Source: Legionellales bacterium
GTDB taxonomy: Bacteria; Pseudomonadota; Gammaproteobacteria; Berkiellales; Berkiellaceae
Assembly (NCBI GenBank): GCA_002708265.1
Contig: PANA01000003.1
Location: 62,001 to 126,000, forward strand
Length of the DNA stretch: 64,000 bases
Reading direction: 5' to 3'
The notes under the pieces are model-generated. The model was not told where the DNA came from, did not search any database, and saw only the letters and a program-made list of their open reading frames with translations. Below are positions 37,050 to 46,691 of the stretch, one piece after another. The position numbers and the translations under genes were made by a program. Every line of letters starts with the position of its first letter. The stretch's first letter is position 1.

Positions 37050-37768
37050 GCGCTTTCAGAAAGCGCTTTTTCTTGAAGCTCTGTTAAATGGTGAATCCCT
37101 TTTTGAGCTAAATCTAACATTTCGTTTAGCTGGGTAATAGAAAAGGGATCTTTTTCAGCAGTGCCCTGGATTTCAATTAACTCGCCTTTTTCAGTCATAA
37201 CAATATTGACGTCGCTGTGAGCAGATGAGTCTTCTATGTAGTCTAAATCTAATACAGCCTCGCCATTTACAATACCGACGGAAACAGCTGAAACCTTTTG
37301 AATAAAGGGGTCATTAAATATCATTTTCTTATACTGCATAAACTGCAAAGCATCTATTAGGGCAACGCAGGCGCCGGTGATGCTGGCTGTTCGAGTGCCG
37401 CCATCTGCTTGAATAACGTCACAGTCTACTTGAATGGTGTTTTCACCCATCATAGTTAAGTCCACGCACGCTCTCAAAGAGCGCCCAATTAGACGTTGAA
37501 TTTCTTGAGTTCGGCCAGCTTGTTTGCCGCTAGCGGCTTCACGATTAATGCGGGTATTTGTTGAGCGGGGAAGCATGCCGTATTCGGCTGTTACCCAGCC
37601 GCTATTTGAGCCTTTAAGAAACCGAGGAACGCCTGGCGCGACACTTGCCGTGCATATTACTTTGGTGTCACCAAACTCAACCAAAACTGACCCCTCGGCA
37701 TGTTTGGTGTAATGGCGTGTCAGTTTAATGTCGCGCAGTTGGTCCACATCTCGTTTGCTGGGTCGCAT
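37046..37768 (-). CDS. rph: Ribonuclease PH
   Basis: Phosphorolytic 3'-5' exonuclease that trims tRNA precursors. [50 protein letters not shown], the phosphate site [20 protein letters not shown] and [18 protein letters not shown] are diagnostic. The start at 37768 gives 240 residues, as in E. coli's full-length form. It lies divergent from yicC, a common pairing. Confidence 0.96.
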   Translation of the reverse strand: MRPSKRDVDQLRDIKLTRHYTKHAEGSVLVEFGDTKVICTASVAPGVPRFLKGSNSGWVTAEYGMLPRSTNTRINREAASGKQAGRTQEIQRLIGRSLRACVDLTMMGENTIQVDCDVIQADGGTRTASITGACVALIDALQFMQYKKMIFNDPFIQKVSAVSVGIVNGEAVLDLDYIEDSSAHSDVNIVMTEKGELIEIQGTAEKDPFSITQLNEMLDLAQKGIHHLTELQEKALSESA

Positions 37769-37893
37769 AGCGTTTGTCCTGTCTGGTAAATAATTTATGA
37801 AAGTGACCAAGTATACCGGATACGGTAGCCACAGACCACCACCCAGGGTAGACTATCCCGTTTAGCAAATAATAAGTGCTAGTAAGGTGAGAA

Positions 37894-38760
37894 ATGATTG
37901 ACAGTATGACAGGGTTTGCTCGAGCCAATGTGCAGGGCGAATGGGGTGAAATCACCTGGGAGTGCCGGTGTGTCAATCACCGTTATCTTGAGGTGAGTCT
38001 TAAGATACCAGAGGCTCTTCGCCCGCTAGAGCTTAAGATCAGAGAAATGATTAAGTTAAACATTTCTCGAGGTAAATTAGAGTGCTCTGCACGTTTTCAG
38101 TCTAGTCCTTCACTGCAATCAAACTTTGTTGTGAACCAGGGATTGCTTGACGCGCTGGTTAAGGCGGAACAATCAATCAATGAGATGATTGCGTCGCCAC
38201 GTCAGGCGAGCGCACATGACTGGATGCGTTGGCCAGAGATGCTTATTCAGGCGCCTATTGATTACAGTGAGCATTGGGATGAGATGTTAGTTGGTCTTAA
38301 TGGCTGTTTATCAGAGCTGAAAGAGGTGCGCGCGCATGAGGGGGCGGCTTTAGATAACTTGATTCGAGGCCGTTTAACTGAGCTTAAGCAAATAGCAGAA
38401 ACCGTTAAACCGTTAGTACCTGCCTCGCTAGAAGCATTAAGAGAAAAAATGATGTTGAAGATGAAAGATCTTGCGCAAGAAGGTGATGCTACACGCTTAG
38501 AGCAAGAAATGGTTCTCTGGGCGCAAAAAGTCGATATTGATGAAGAACTTGACCGACTTTTTATTCACTGTGAGGCAGTAGAAAATGCGCTTTCCAAAGG
38601 CAGCCCAGCTGGTCGTAGACTAGACTTTCTAATGCAGGAGCTTAATCGTGAAGCTAATACGCTGTCTTCAAAATCCCAAGATTTAGAAATATCGCAAAAG
38701 GCTGTGGATATGAAGGTATTAATAGAACAAATGCGAGAACAAGTACAAAATGTGGATTAA
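37894..38760 (+). CDS. yicC: YicC-family endoribonuclease
   Basis: The start MIDSMTGFARANVQGEWGEI, the middle CRCVNHRYLEVSLKIPEALR and the C-terminal EKVDID-like segment (QKVDIDEELDRLFIHCEAVE, then GRRLDFLMQELNREANTLSS) define the YicC_N/DUF1732 family. E. coli YicC is a metal-dependent endoribonuclease that acts on RNAs such as RyhB. Length 288 fits. AAGGTGAG precedes the ATG. gmk follows after 3 bases, an order that is widely conserved. Confidence 0.94.
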   Translation: MIDSMTGFARANVQGEWGEITWECRCVNHRYLEVSLKIPEALRPLELKIREMIKLNISRGKLECSARFQSSPSLQSNFVVNQGLLDALVKAEQSINEMIASPRQASAHDWMRWPEMLIQAPIDYSEHWDEMLVGLNGCLSELKEVRAHEGAALDNLIRGRLTELKQIAETVKPLVPASLEALREKMMLKMKDLAQEGDATRLEQEMVLWAQKVDIDEELDRLFIHCEAVENALSKGSPAGRRLDFLMQELNREANTLSSKSQDLEISQKAVDMKVLIEQMREQVQNVD

Positions 38761-38763
38761 AGC

Positions 38764-39378
38764 ATGTCAGGTACGCTGATTATCGTTTCGGCGCCATCAG
38801 GCGCTGGTAAAACAAGCCTCGTAAACGCTTTGGTTGAAGATACCGAAAAATTAATGGTGTCGGTGTCATACACAACTCGCGCTATGCGAAATGGGGAAGA
38901 GCATGGAAAGTCATATCATTTCATAGATGAATCGACTTATTCTCAAATGCAGGAATCAGGCGCTTTTCTAGAACATGCACGTGTTTTTGACCATGGTTAT
39001 GGCACCTCAAAAGCATGGGTCATGGAAAAGCTCTCGCAAGACATAGATATAATTTTAGAAATTGATTGGCAAGGAGCCCAACAGGTAAAGGCGCAGTTTC
39101 CGTGTATTAGCGTCTTTATCGTTCCTCCCTCATACGAAGCACTTGAAAGCCGATTAAGAGCTCGCCAACAAGACAGTGAACCCGTTATTCAAAAGCGCTT
39201 AGCCGGCGCACGCTTAGAAATGATGCATTATCCTGAGTATGATTACCTGATTATCAATGATGACTTTAGCGAGGCTTTGTCGGATATGAAGGCGATTTAC
39301 CAGGCAGCACGCAGTGAAACCAGTCGCCAAGCTTCACGGCATGCTAAGTGGCTTGATCGGCTAACCGATTTTGACTAG
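38764..39378 (+). CDS. gmk: Guanylate kinase
   Basis: Phosphorylates GMP to GDP. Walker A is SAPSGAGKTSLV, the GMP site is SYTTRAMRNGEEHGKSYHF, and ILEIDWQGAQQVK and RQQDSEPVIQKRLAGAR belong to the core and lid. 204 residues is normal. It is in the classic gmk-rpoZ-spoT order. Confidence 0.97.
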   Translation: MSGTLIIVSAPSGAGKTSLVNALVEDTEKLMVSVSYTTRAMRNGEEHGKSYHFIDESTYSQMQESGAFLEHARVFDHGYGTSKAWVMEKLSQDIDIILEIDWQGAQQVKAQFPCISVFIVPPSYEALESRLRARQQDSEPVIQKRLAGARLEMMHYPEYDYLIINDDFSEALSDMKAIYQAARSETSRQASRHAKWLDRLTDFD

Positions 39379-39460
39379 TGGCATTTGACTGTATGTGATA
39401 GAATCACAAGAAAATGGGTATTGATTATACCCCTTAAGTTAGTTTTCTTAGAGGTTGGCC

Positions 39461-40006
39461 ATGGCACGTATTACTGTTGAAGATTGTCTAGAAAAAATGA
39501 ATAACCGATTTGAGTTGGTTTTGGCCGCATCTGAGCGTGCTCGTGCATTATTGACGGGTGAAGCTAGAACACAGCTAGATTGGGGCAAAGATAAGTCAAC
39601 TGTATTGGCTTTACGCGAAATAGCTGAAGGCATGGTTGAGTTTGATCCTACATTAAACCGCGTTGTTTCAGTTCATGCTGAAGAAAAAGAAGAGCCTTTA
39701 TTCCCAGTGAGTGATAAGCCGCCGTTGGGTATGATGGAGTCATTAGCGAGCTCTGTAGAGTCTTCAAAACAAGTGAGCGACGAAAAGGAAAGCCAAGTAA
39801 CAAGTAAACCTTCGGGTGATGCTTATCAAATGGCGTCCATGATTCCTTCTGTAATGTTGGAAAAAAGAGACTCTCAAGATGCGGCTAATACAGAGTCCAG
39901 AACTGCTTCAATTATTCCCCCTATTATGCCAAGCATTTCATCAACCAAAAGCAATGATGATGAAGCGCGGTCAAATCATTCAGATGACGAAGGGGCGTCT
40001 TCGTAA
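39461..40006 (+). CDS. rpoZ: RNA polymerase omega subunit with long C-terminal extension
   Basis: Residues 1-70 are a normal omega: [32 protein letters not shown] and [12 protein letters not shown]. Omega helps RNA polymerase assembly and forms part of ppGpp site 1. The typical protein has 70-100 residues; this one has 181. The extra about 100 residues are low-complexity, acidic and Ser/Met/Pro-rich ([15 protein letters not shown], then [14 protein letters not shown], then [14 protein letters not shown]). The sequence MIPSVM / IIPPIMPSI looks like a degenerate repeat. The frame is open to the stop just before spoT's ribosome binding site, so a frameshift is not indicated. Confidence 0.95.
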   Translation: MARITVEDCLEKMNNRFELVLAASERARALLTGEARTQLDWGKDKSTVLALREIAEGMVEFDPTLNRVVSVHAEEKEEPLFPVSDKPPLGMMESLASSVESSKQVSDEKESQVTSKPSGDAYQMASMIPSVMLEKRDSQDAANTESRTASIIPPIMPSISSTKSNDDEARSNHSDDEGASS

Positions 40007-40023
40007 TTTAAAGGAGGCAAGCC

Positions 40024-42135
40024 GTGTTGGATTACACAGAGCTCCGCGAGCAGCTTGCCACCTATTTATCTGAAGAACAATTAAACCAAGTTGCCGAAGC
40101 ATATGCCTTGGCTGCCAGTGCGCATGCCGATCAACGTCGTATGACAGGCGAACCCTATGTCACGCACCCCCTAGCAGTTGCCCGCATTTTAGCCAATATG
40201 AGAATGGATTGCCCTAGTATATTGGCAGCCATTTTGCATGATGTCATTGAGGATACCCCCTTAACGAAAGAGCAAATTATTCAGCATTTTGGTGGAGAGG
40301 TTGCTGAACTCGTTGATGGCGTGAGTAAATTAACCCAGATTAAATTTGATACCCAGCAGCAGGCGCAAGCAGAAAACTTTCGAAAAATGATGCTGGCAAT
40401 GACGAAAGATATTCGTGTCATTTTAATTAAGTTGGCAGATCGATTGCATAACATGCGAACTATCATGGGTATGCCAGCCAATAAACGTTGTAAAAAAGCG
40501 AAGGAAACACTCGAGATATATGCGCCAATTGCTGGACGATTAGGCATGAACAATATTCGAGTCGAGCTTGAGGACCTAGGTTTCTGCGCCTTGTATCCTT
40601 TGCGGTATAAAGTCTTAAAAGAGGCGGTTCGAAAAGCGCGTGGTAATAGAAAAGAAATAATAAAAACCATAGAAGATGCGCTGCAAACACGATTAAATCA
40701 AGAAAATATAAAACCTTACACGCTCTGGGGTAGAGAAAAGCACTTGTACAGCTTGTACAAAAAAATGAGGCGTAAAGGGCGTTCATTTATCGAAGTGATG
40801 GACGTTTATGCCTTTCGTCTTATCGTTAACTCCGTTGATGTATGTTACCGCTCATTAGGGGTAATTCACTCGGTATACAAGCCAGTACCTGGTCGTTTTA
40901 AAGATTATATTGCGATCCCTAAAGCGAATGGATATCAGTCGCTTCATACAGTACTTCTTGGACCGTTTGGTGTACCGATTGAGGTTCAAATTCGGACTCA
41001 ATCAATGGAACAGTTGGCTGAAGTTGGGATAGCTGCGCACTGGCTTTATAAAGACGATGATCTCATTGATATGTCTCGTCATGAGCATACCAAAGAGTGG
41101 GTTCAAGGGCTCATTGATATTCAGAAAGCTTCAGGTGATTCAATTGAGTTTATTGAAAGTGTAAAGTTGGATTTATCGCCAGATTATGTTTATGTCTTTA
41201 CGCCTAAAGGTAAAATTGTAGCCCTTCCTAAAGGGTCCACACCTGTTGATTTTGCCTACAATATTCACACTGATATCGGAAATACTTGCGTTGCCTGCAA
41301 AATAGATCGGCGATTAGCGCCTTTAAATACCCGCTTAATTAGCGGGCAACATGTTGAAATAATTTGTGCCGAAGAGGGAAGCCCCAACCCCGCCTGGTTA
41401 AATGTAGTAGTCACCGGTAAGGCAAAGTCTAAGATACGCCATTGGCTTAAAAAGCAAGAAATGGATCAATCTTATGCGCTGGGACGAAGAATGTTAGACA
41501 GAGCATTGCTCGCTAGAAAGTCATCATTGGAAGATATCTCTCCACAGGTTGTACAAACAACACTTGAAGAGTTTGATCTAGACTCTCTAGAAGCGTTGTA
41601 TGAGGAAATTGGTTTTGGTAAACGAGTGGCCTCTGTTGTTGCCGATCAGCTGGTGGGACATCATGCAGCATCGAGCGAGACAATGCGTCGCTCACCATTA
41701 GTGATTAAAGGCACAGAAGGGATGGTAGTAACCTATGCAAAGTGTTGCTATCCAATACCTGGTGACGATATCGTTGGCTTTTTACAGTCAGGGCGAGGTA
41801 TCGTTATCCATCAAGAAACCTGCACAAATGCTCAGTTGCTAAGTCGTAATCCAGATAATTTAATAAATGTATCTTGGGCAAAAGATCTTAATGAAGAATT
41901 TCCAGTTGAGTTAAACATCGATGTATTAAATCAACGAGGAGCACTGGCAACACTTACTGGGATATTTTCTGAGGAAGAAAGCAATATCATCGGCATTCAC
42001 CACCACGATAAAGATACGCGCCAGTGTCTGCTTAATTTTATTATTTCAGTAAAAAACCGAAAGCACCTAGCCAGAATCATGCGTCGTTTGCGGTATTGTT
42101 CTTTGGTTTTGAGAATTGCCCGTCAAAAAAACTAA
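40024..42135 (+). CDS. spoT: Bifunctional (p)ppGpp synthetase/hydrolase
   Basis: The hydrolase HD domain is intact (GEPYVTHPLAVARILANM, AILHDVIEDT). The synthetase has RFKDYIAIPKANGYQSLHT with the RxKD version typical of bifunctional enzymes. TGS (VYVFTPKGKIVALPKGSTPV) and a C-terminal ACT domain (LATLTGIFSEEESNIIGIHH) follow. Length 703 matches SpoT. The GTG start has AAAGGAGG 6 bases upstream, one of the best sites in the window. It regulates the stringent response. Confidence 0.97.
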   Translation: MLDYTELREQLATYLSEEQLNQVAEAYALAASAHADQRRMTGEPYVTHPLAVARILANMRMDCPSILAAILHDVIEDTPLTKEQIIQHFGGEVAELVDGVSKLTQIKFDTQQQAQAENFRKMMLAMTKDIRVILIKLADRLHNMRTIMGMPANKRCKKAKETLEIYAPIAGRLGMNNIRVELEDLGFCALYPLRYKVLKEAVRKARGNRKEIIKTIEDALQTRLNQENIKPYTLWGREKHLYSLYKKMRRKGRSFIEVMDVYAFRLIVNSVDVCYRSLGVIHSVYKPVPGRFKDYIAIPKANGYQSLHTVLLGPFGVPIEVQIRTQSMEQLAEVGIAAHWLYKDDDLIDMSRHEHTKEWVQGLIDIQKASGDSIEFIESVKLDLSPDYVYVFTPKGKIVALPKGSTPVDFAYNIHTDIGNTCVACKIDRRLAPLNTRLISGQHVEIICAEEGSPNPAWLNVVVTGKAKSKIRHWLKKQEMDQSYALGRRMLDRALLARKSSLEDISPQVVQTTLEEFDLDSLEALYEEIGFGKRVASVVADQLVGHHAASSETMRRSPLVIKGTEGMVVTYAKCCYPIPGDDIVGFLQSGRGIVIHQETCTNAQLLSRNPDNLINVSWAKDLNEEFPVELNIDVLNQRGALATLTGIFSEEESNIIGIHHHDKDTRQCLLNFIISVKNRKHLARIMRRLRYCSLVLRIARQKN

Positions 42136-42150
42136 TGAAAGGAGACAGCT

Positions 42151-42537
42151 ATGTTTTTTGATGACGAAGAGAAAACTTTTGATATTCCTAAGCCATTAGG
42201 ACCGTATTCACCAGCAGTTAGAGTTGCAGGGATGGTGTATTTGTCCGGGGTTTTACCAGTTGATAAGACAGGTGAGTTGGTTGCAGGGGATTTTGAAGCG
42301 CAGGCCACTCAGGTTTTTTATAATCTCCAACAAATGATTGCCATGTCCGGGGCTGAAATTGACGAAATTGTTAAGATCACTTTCTATCTGACGGATTTGT
42401 CGAATTTTGATATTTTGAATAAGCTGGCTGCGCAAATTTTCAAAGAGCCATACCCAGCTAGAGTAGTGGTTGGGGTCGCCAGTTTGCCCAAAGATGCAAT
42501 GCTTTGTGCAGAAGGCACACTCTACGTAAGTCAGTGA
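42151..42537 (+). CDS. ridA: Reactive intermediate deaminase RidA
   Basis: Hydrolyses reactive enamine/imine intermediates from PLP enzymes. PLGPYSPAVRVAGMVYLSGV at the start, the catalytic Arg in PARVVVGVASLPKDAMLCAE and the trimer-forming strands are all there. 128 residues is normal. It overlaps recG (GTGA). spoT-ridA-recG is a conserved order in gammaproteobacteria. Confidence 0.95.
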   Translation: MFFDDEEKTFDIPKPLGPYSPAVRVAGMVYLSGVLPVDKTGELVAGDFEAQATQVFYNLQQMIAMSGAEIDEIVKITFYLTDLSNFDILNKLAAQIFKEPYPARVVVGVASLPKDAMLCAEGTLYVSQ

Positions 42538-44591
42538 TTGATTTATATACGCCGGTTGAACAGTTGCCTCGAGTAGGGCCAGCGGTTAGTCAAAAGTTGC
42601 ATCGATTAGGATGCAAAACACTAATCGACCTCGTTCTTCATTTGCCCTTTCGATACGAGGATAAAACACGCATAACGCCTTTGCGAGATGCCCTCGTGGG
42701 ACAGCCGGCCTTGTATGAAGGGCAGATTCAGTCGGTTCTGCCCAAGCGACATCCTAAGCAACCCATTAGAGTAATGATGTCAGCGCAAGGTGCAATTGCT
42801 GAGCTGGTATTTTTCAAACTGTTTCCAAATCAATTATCTGGATTGAAGGTTGGGCGTTGGATAAGATGCTTTGGCACGGTTTTACCAAGTTCGAAAGGGC
42901 TTAAAATAGCGCATCCAGAGTTTGTCACTTTTGATGAATGTCCTGGACCAGACTTAGATGAAACCTTAACGCCAGTTTATCCAACAACTGCAGGAATTTC
43001 TCAGGCAAGGATCAGAGCTCTTGTACAACAATCTGTTCATTGGGCTAAACCGGCTTTGCTAGAAGAGGCTTCTGAAGAAACTTTACCGATATCATTAATG
43101 TCTTGTTTTGAAGCGCTTTGTTATATTCACTTTCCAAAACCTGATGCGCCAATAGATTTAGAAAGTCACGAGCACCACCCAGCAGTAAAAAGATTAGTAT
43201 TCGAAGAGCATGCCGCATATCAATTTGCTATGCGCAAAGCGCGACAACAAATGCAGCAATGTCATGCCAGACCATTTGAAACAAAAGAAAAAATTGAATC
43301 GGCTTTTGTCAACAGGCTTAGCTTCACGCTAACCCAGGCGCAAAATACAGTGTGGTCTGAAATCAAGCAAGACTTAGCCAAAGCCACACCAATGATGCGG
43401 TTAGTCCAAGGAGATGTTGGTTCTGGTAAAACCGTTTTAGCGGGGTTAGCAGCCTTTTCAGTGATACAGTCAGGGGGACAGGCTGCCATCATGGCGCCAA
43501 CTGAATTATTAGCAAACCAACTTGCGACACAATTTAAAAAATGGTTTGAGCCGTTTGAAATACCGGTTGCACTATTAACGGGGAGCATCAAGGGAAAAGC
43601 TCGAAAGCAAATTTCGGAAGGTTTAGAAAGCGGAAATATTCCAGTCGCGGTTGGCACTCATGCCTTGTTTCAAAATCCCATACGCTTTCAGAATCTAGGC
43701 TTAATGGTTGTTGATGAACAGCATCGGTTTGGGGTTGAGCAAAGGTTGGCTCTTTACCAAAAAGGACAGGGTACCCATCAGCTGGTCATGTCAGCAACAC
43801 CTATTCCTAGATCATTAGCTATGACAATGTGGGCTGATTTAGATATATCAATCGTCTCTGAACGACCACCAGGTAGGCAGCCTATTCAAACGATCGCGGT
43901 TCCAACCTCGAGGAAAGAAGATGTAATTGAGCGCCTTGATGCGGCAATCGAGCGAGAGGAGCAAGCTTTTTGGGTTTGTACTCTCGTTAATGAAAATGAA
44001 ACACTGCCCCAGGAAGCCGCCGTAAAAGCTTTTGAGTCGTTAACACAAAGACTGCCTCATCGAAGGGTGGGTTGTGTTCATGGACAAATGCCATCAGCAG
44101 AAAAAGAAAAAACACTTGCTGCTTTTAGAGCCGGTGAAATAGAGGTGTTAGTCTCAACTACTGTGATTGAAGTGGGGATAGATATTCCCAAAGCCACCTT
44201 AATGGTAATTGAAAATCCAGAACGTCTTGGTTTAGCACAACTGCATCAGTTAAGAGGTCGTGTTGGGCGAGGACAAAAAAGCAGTTTTTGTGTTTTACTT
44301 TATGATACGCCATTATCGCTACTCGCAAAAAAACGAATAGAAATTTTGCGCAGCAGTGATGATGGTTTTGAGTTGGCGGAAGAAGATCTAAAATTACGTG
44401 GTCCAGGTGAAGTTTTAGGGCGTCGTCAAACTGGAGCGCGGCAGTTTAAAATAGCTGATATTTATCGCGATCGTGCTTTAATAGGGGATATTCAGTCATT
44501 AACTGATTATCTACAGACGCATCAGCCCAAAGTCGTTGAAAGTTGGGCATCGCGCTGGCATGCTGGCGAAATAGTATTGACACAGGTGTAG
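42534..44591 (+). CDS. recG: ATP-dependent DNA helicase RecG
   Basis: Branch-migration helicase acting at stalled forks and Holliday junctions. The N-terminal wedge domain has LPRVGPAVSQKLHRLGCKTL. The motor domains show Walker A (LVQGDVGSGKTVLAGLA), DEQH (VVDEQHRFGVEQR), motif III SATPIPRSLAMT, and VSTTVIEVGIDIP plus QLRGRVGRGQ. GTG at 42534 is used because upstream codons fall inside ridA; 685 residues matches RecG. The next gene starts 5 bases on. Confidence 0.96.
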   Translation: MIDLYTPVEQLPRVGPAVSQKLHRLGCKTLIDLVLHLPFRYEDKTRITPLRDALVGQPALYEGQIQSVLPKRHPKQPIRVMMSAQGAIAELVFFKLFPNQLSGLKVGRWIRCFGTVLPSSKGLKIAHPEFVTFDECPGPDLDETLTPVYPTTAGISQARIRALVQQSVHWAKPALLEEASEETLPISLMSCFEALCYIHFPKPDAPIDLESHEHHPAVKRLVFEEHAAYQFAMRKARQQMQQCHARPFETKEKIESAFVNRLSFTLTQAQNTVWSEIKQDLAKATPMMRLVQGDVGSGKTVLAGLAAFSVIQSGGQAAIMAPTELLANQLATQFKKWFEPFEIPVALLTGSIKGKARKQISEGLESGNIPVAVGTHALFQNPIRFQNLGLMVVDEQHRFGVEQRLALYQKGQGTHQLVMSATPIPRSLAMTMWADLDISIVSERPPGRQPIQTIAVPTSRKEDVIERLDAAIEREEQAFWVCTLVNENETLPQEAAVKAFESLTQRLPHRRVGCVHGQMPSAEKEKTLAAFRAGEIEVLVSTTVIEVGIDIPKATLMVIENPERLGLAQLHQLRGRVGRGQKSSFCVLLYDTPLSLLAKKRIEILRSSDDGFELAEEDLKLRGPGEVLGRRQTGARQFKIADIYRDRALIGDIQSLTDYLQTHQPKVVESWASRWHAGEIVLTQV

Positions 44592-44596
44592 AGAAA

Positions 44597-45478
44597 ATGA
44601 AGACAAAAGTGACCACAGTTGGAGCAGCTTTAGGATTAGGAGCGCAACTAAGGGGCACTGGAAAGGCGCCCGTGCATCTTATGCGCTCAGATCTGGTTGA
44701 AAGGCTTGCGCTAAGAGGTGTTGCGCTTAATTGGACGGCATTGATTGAAGAGGGTGCTGATCAGTTTTCAGATCGTTTAGAGCATTGGCCTGAAGTACGA
44801 AAGTTTGTGGCAGCTTTATCTCAAGCGGTAAAAATTGCCCAAGAAGAAGATGGAAAGTTGTTAGTTGTTGGGGGCGATCATGCCATTGCGATGGGCACCT
44901 GGCCAGGTGTTGTTAATTATCACAAAGCACAACAAAAATTTGGATTAATTTGGATTGATGCGCATATGGATGCGCATACAGCTGAAACTTCACCATCTGC
45001 AGCGATGCATGGTATGCCAGTGGCTGGGCTGTTAGGAGAAGGAAAGACAGCTTGGGAAAGTACAACACCTTATCTAAAGCCTGAACATGTTGCCCTAATA
45101 GGGATTCGTAGTTTTGAATCTGGTGAGGCTGCTTTACTAGCGGAGAAAGGAGTAAAAATCTATCCGATTGAGGAAGTTCATAAGCGCGGATTTGAAACTG
45201 TTTTTGATGAGGCGGTTGCAACAATTAATGATGCAGTGGATCATTTTGGTGTGAGTTTGGACTTGGATGGAATCGATCCTCAGTTTGCGCCTGGAGTCGG
45301 GTCTCCAGAGCCAAATGGAATAAATGCAGCAGATATATTATCCGCCCTGAAGCATTTAAAAAAATTAGATAGTTTTAAAGCTTTTGAGCTGGTTGAATTC
45401 AACCCAGATCTGGATAAAGATCAAAAAACAGAAAAACTCATTGAAGAAATATTAGTCTCTATATACAGCAAGGAGTAA
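44597..45478 (+). CDS. rocF: Arginase
   Basis: Mn-dependent hydrolysis of arginine to ornithine and urea. Motifs seen are VVGGDHAIAMG, WIDAHMDAHTAETSPSAAMH (Mn-binding Asp/His), and SLDLDGIDPQFAPGVGSPEP with the second Asp pair. The 293-residue length fits. The ATG at 44597 follows the recG stop by 5 bases. Ornithine aminotransferase follows at once, giving a two-step arginine-to-glutamate semialdehyde pathway. Arginase-OAT pairs are uncommon after recG. Confidence 0.93.
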   Translation: MKTKVTTVGAALGLGAQLRGTGKAPVHLMRSDLVERLALRGVALNWTALIEEGADQFSDRLEHWPEVRKFVAALSQAVKIAQEEDGKLLVVGGDHAIAMGTWPGVVNYHKAQQKFGLIWIDAHMDAHTAETSPSAAMHGMPVAGLLGEGKTAWESTTPYLKPEHVALIGIRSFESGEAALLAEKGVKIYPIEEVHKRGFETVFDEAVATINDAVDHFGVSLDLDGIDPQFAPGVGSPEPNGINAADILSALKHLKKLDSFKAFELVEFNPDLDKDQKTEKLIEEILVSIYSKE

Positions 45479-45482
45479 GCGC

Positions 45483-46682
45483 ATGGGCCAAACGACAGAT
45501 TGGATCAAAAAAGAGAACCAATTTTGCGCGCCGAATTATCATCCACTTTCAGTGGTGCTAACCAAAGGCGAAGGGGTTTGGCTGTGGGATATTGAAGGGA
45601 ACAAATATTTAGACATGATGTCTGCTTATTCAGCAGTGAGTCATGGGCACAGTCATCCTCGACTCGTAAAAGCTTTAAGCGATCAGGCTAAAAAATTGTG
45701 CATTCCCTCGCGCGCATTTTATAACGATCAATTAGCACCGTTTTTAGAAAAACTTTGTCAGATGTGTCAACTTGAAATGGCACTACCAATGAATACTGGT
45801 GCTGAGGCGGTTGAGACAGCAATTAAGGCAGCACGTCGTTGGGCTTACGAAGTGAAGAAGGTGCCCGATAACCAAGCGGAGATTATTACGGCCAATAATA
45901 ATTTCCATGGTCGAACCGTTACAATTACCTCTTTCTCAACTGAACCCGATTATCGGCGACACTTTGGTCCATTCACGCCAGGCTTTAAAAATGTGCCTTT
46001 TGGTGACGCTCAAGCAATTGAAGCTGCTATCACTCCAAATACTGCGGCAGTTTTAGTGGAGCCTATGCAGGGTGAGGCCGGTATTATTATCCCTCCAAAG
46101 GGCTGGCTGAAGGCTGTTCGAGAGATCTGTGACAAGCATAATGTGCTGCTGCTGCTTGATGAAATCCAAACTGGTCTGGGGCGCACCGGTGCCTTATTTG
46201 CCTTTGAACACGAAGGTATCAAGCCGGATGGTTTGATTTTGGGTAAAGCACTGGGGGGTGGAATGATGCCCATATCCGCTTTTGTTTCTACAAAAGAAGT
46301 ACTTTCACTCATGAAGCCAGGATCACATGGCTCAACTTTTGGGGGTAACCCGTTAGCCGGATCGGTTGGCCTTGAGGCCTTAAAAGTTCTAGAAGAGGAT
46401 AATTATGCCCAACGGGCTCAGCAACTAGGTGACCAGTGGATGCAAGCGTTAAGTGCAATTGAACACCCTGGAATTAAAGAGGTAAGGGGCAAAGGCCTTT
46501 GGATAGGAATTGAGTGTGATTCAGCTATTTTAGATGCCAGAAGGTTATGTGAACAACTGATGAGATTTGGTATACTAGCTAAAGAGGTTCACGAGACAGT
46601 GGTACGACTGGCGCCTCCTTTAATTATCGAAGCCCAAGCACTCGAGCACGCGACGGCAACTTTGAAAAAGTGTTTACCCTAG
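45483..46682 (+). CDS. rocD: Ornithine--oxo-acid aminotransferase
   Basis: Class III PLP aminotransferase converting ornithine and 2-oxoglutarate to glutamate semialdehyde and glutamate. MNTGAEAVETAIKAARRW, NNFHGRTVTITSFS, LLLDEIQTGLGRTG (PLP Asp) and ILGKALGGGMMP (Schiff-base Lys) are visible. A short N-terminus with HPLSVVLTKGEGVWLWDIEG fits OAT specificity. Length 399 is right. It is coupled to arginase (4-bp gap, AAGGAG). An acetylornithine-type activity cannot be excluded, but the arginase neighbour favours OAT. Confidence 0.93.
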   Translation: MGQTTDWIKKENQFCAPNYHPLSVVLTKGEGVWLWDIEGNKYLDMMSAYSAVSHGHSHPRLVKALSDQAKKLCIPSRAFYNDQLAPFLEKLCQMCQLEMALPMNTGAEAVETAIKAARRWAYEVKKVPDNQAEIITANNNFHGRTVTITSFSTEPDYRRHFGPFTPGFKNVPFGDAQAIEAAITPNTAAVLVEPMQGEAGIIIPPKGWLKAVREICDKHNVLLLLDEIQTGLGRTGALFAFEHEGIKPDGLILGKALGGGMMPISAFVSTKEVLSLMKPGSHGSTFGGNPLAGSVGLEALKVLEEDNYAQRAQQLGDQWMQALSAIEHPGIKEVRGKGLWIGIECDSAILDARRLCEQLMRFGILAKEVHETVVRLAPPLIIEAQALEHATATLKKCLP

Positions 46683-46691
46683 AGGACATTC

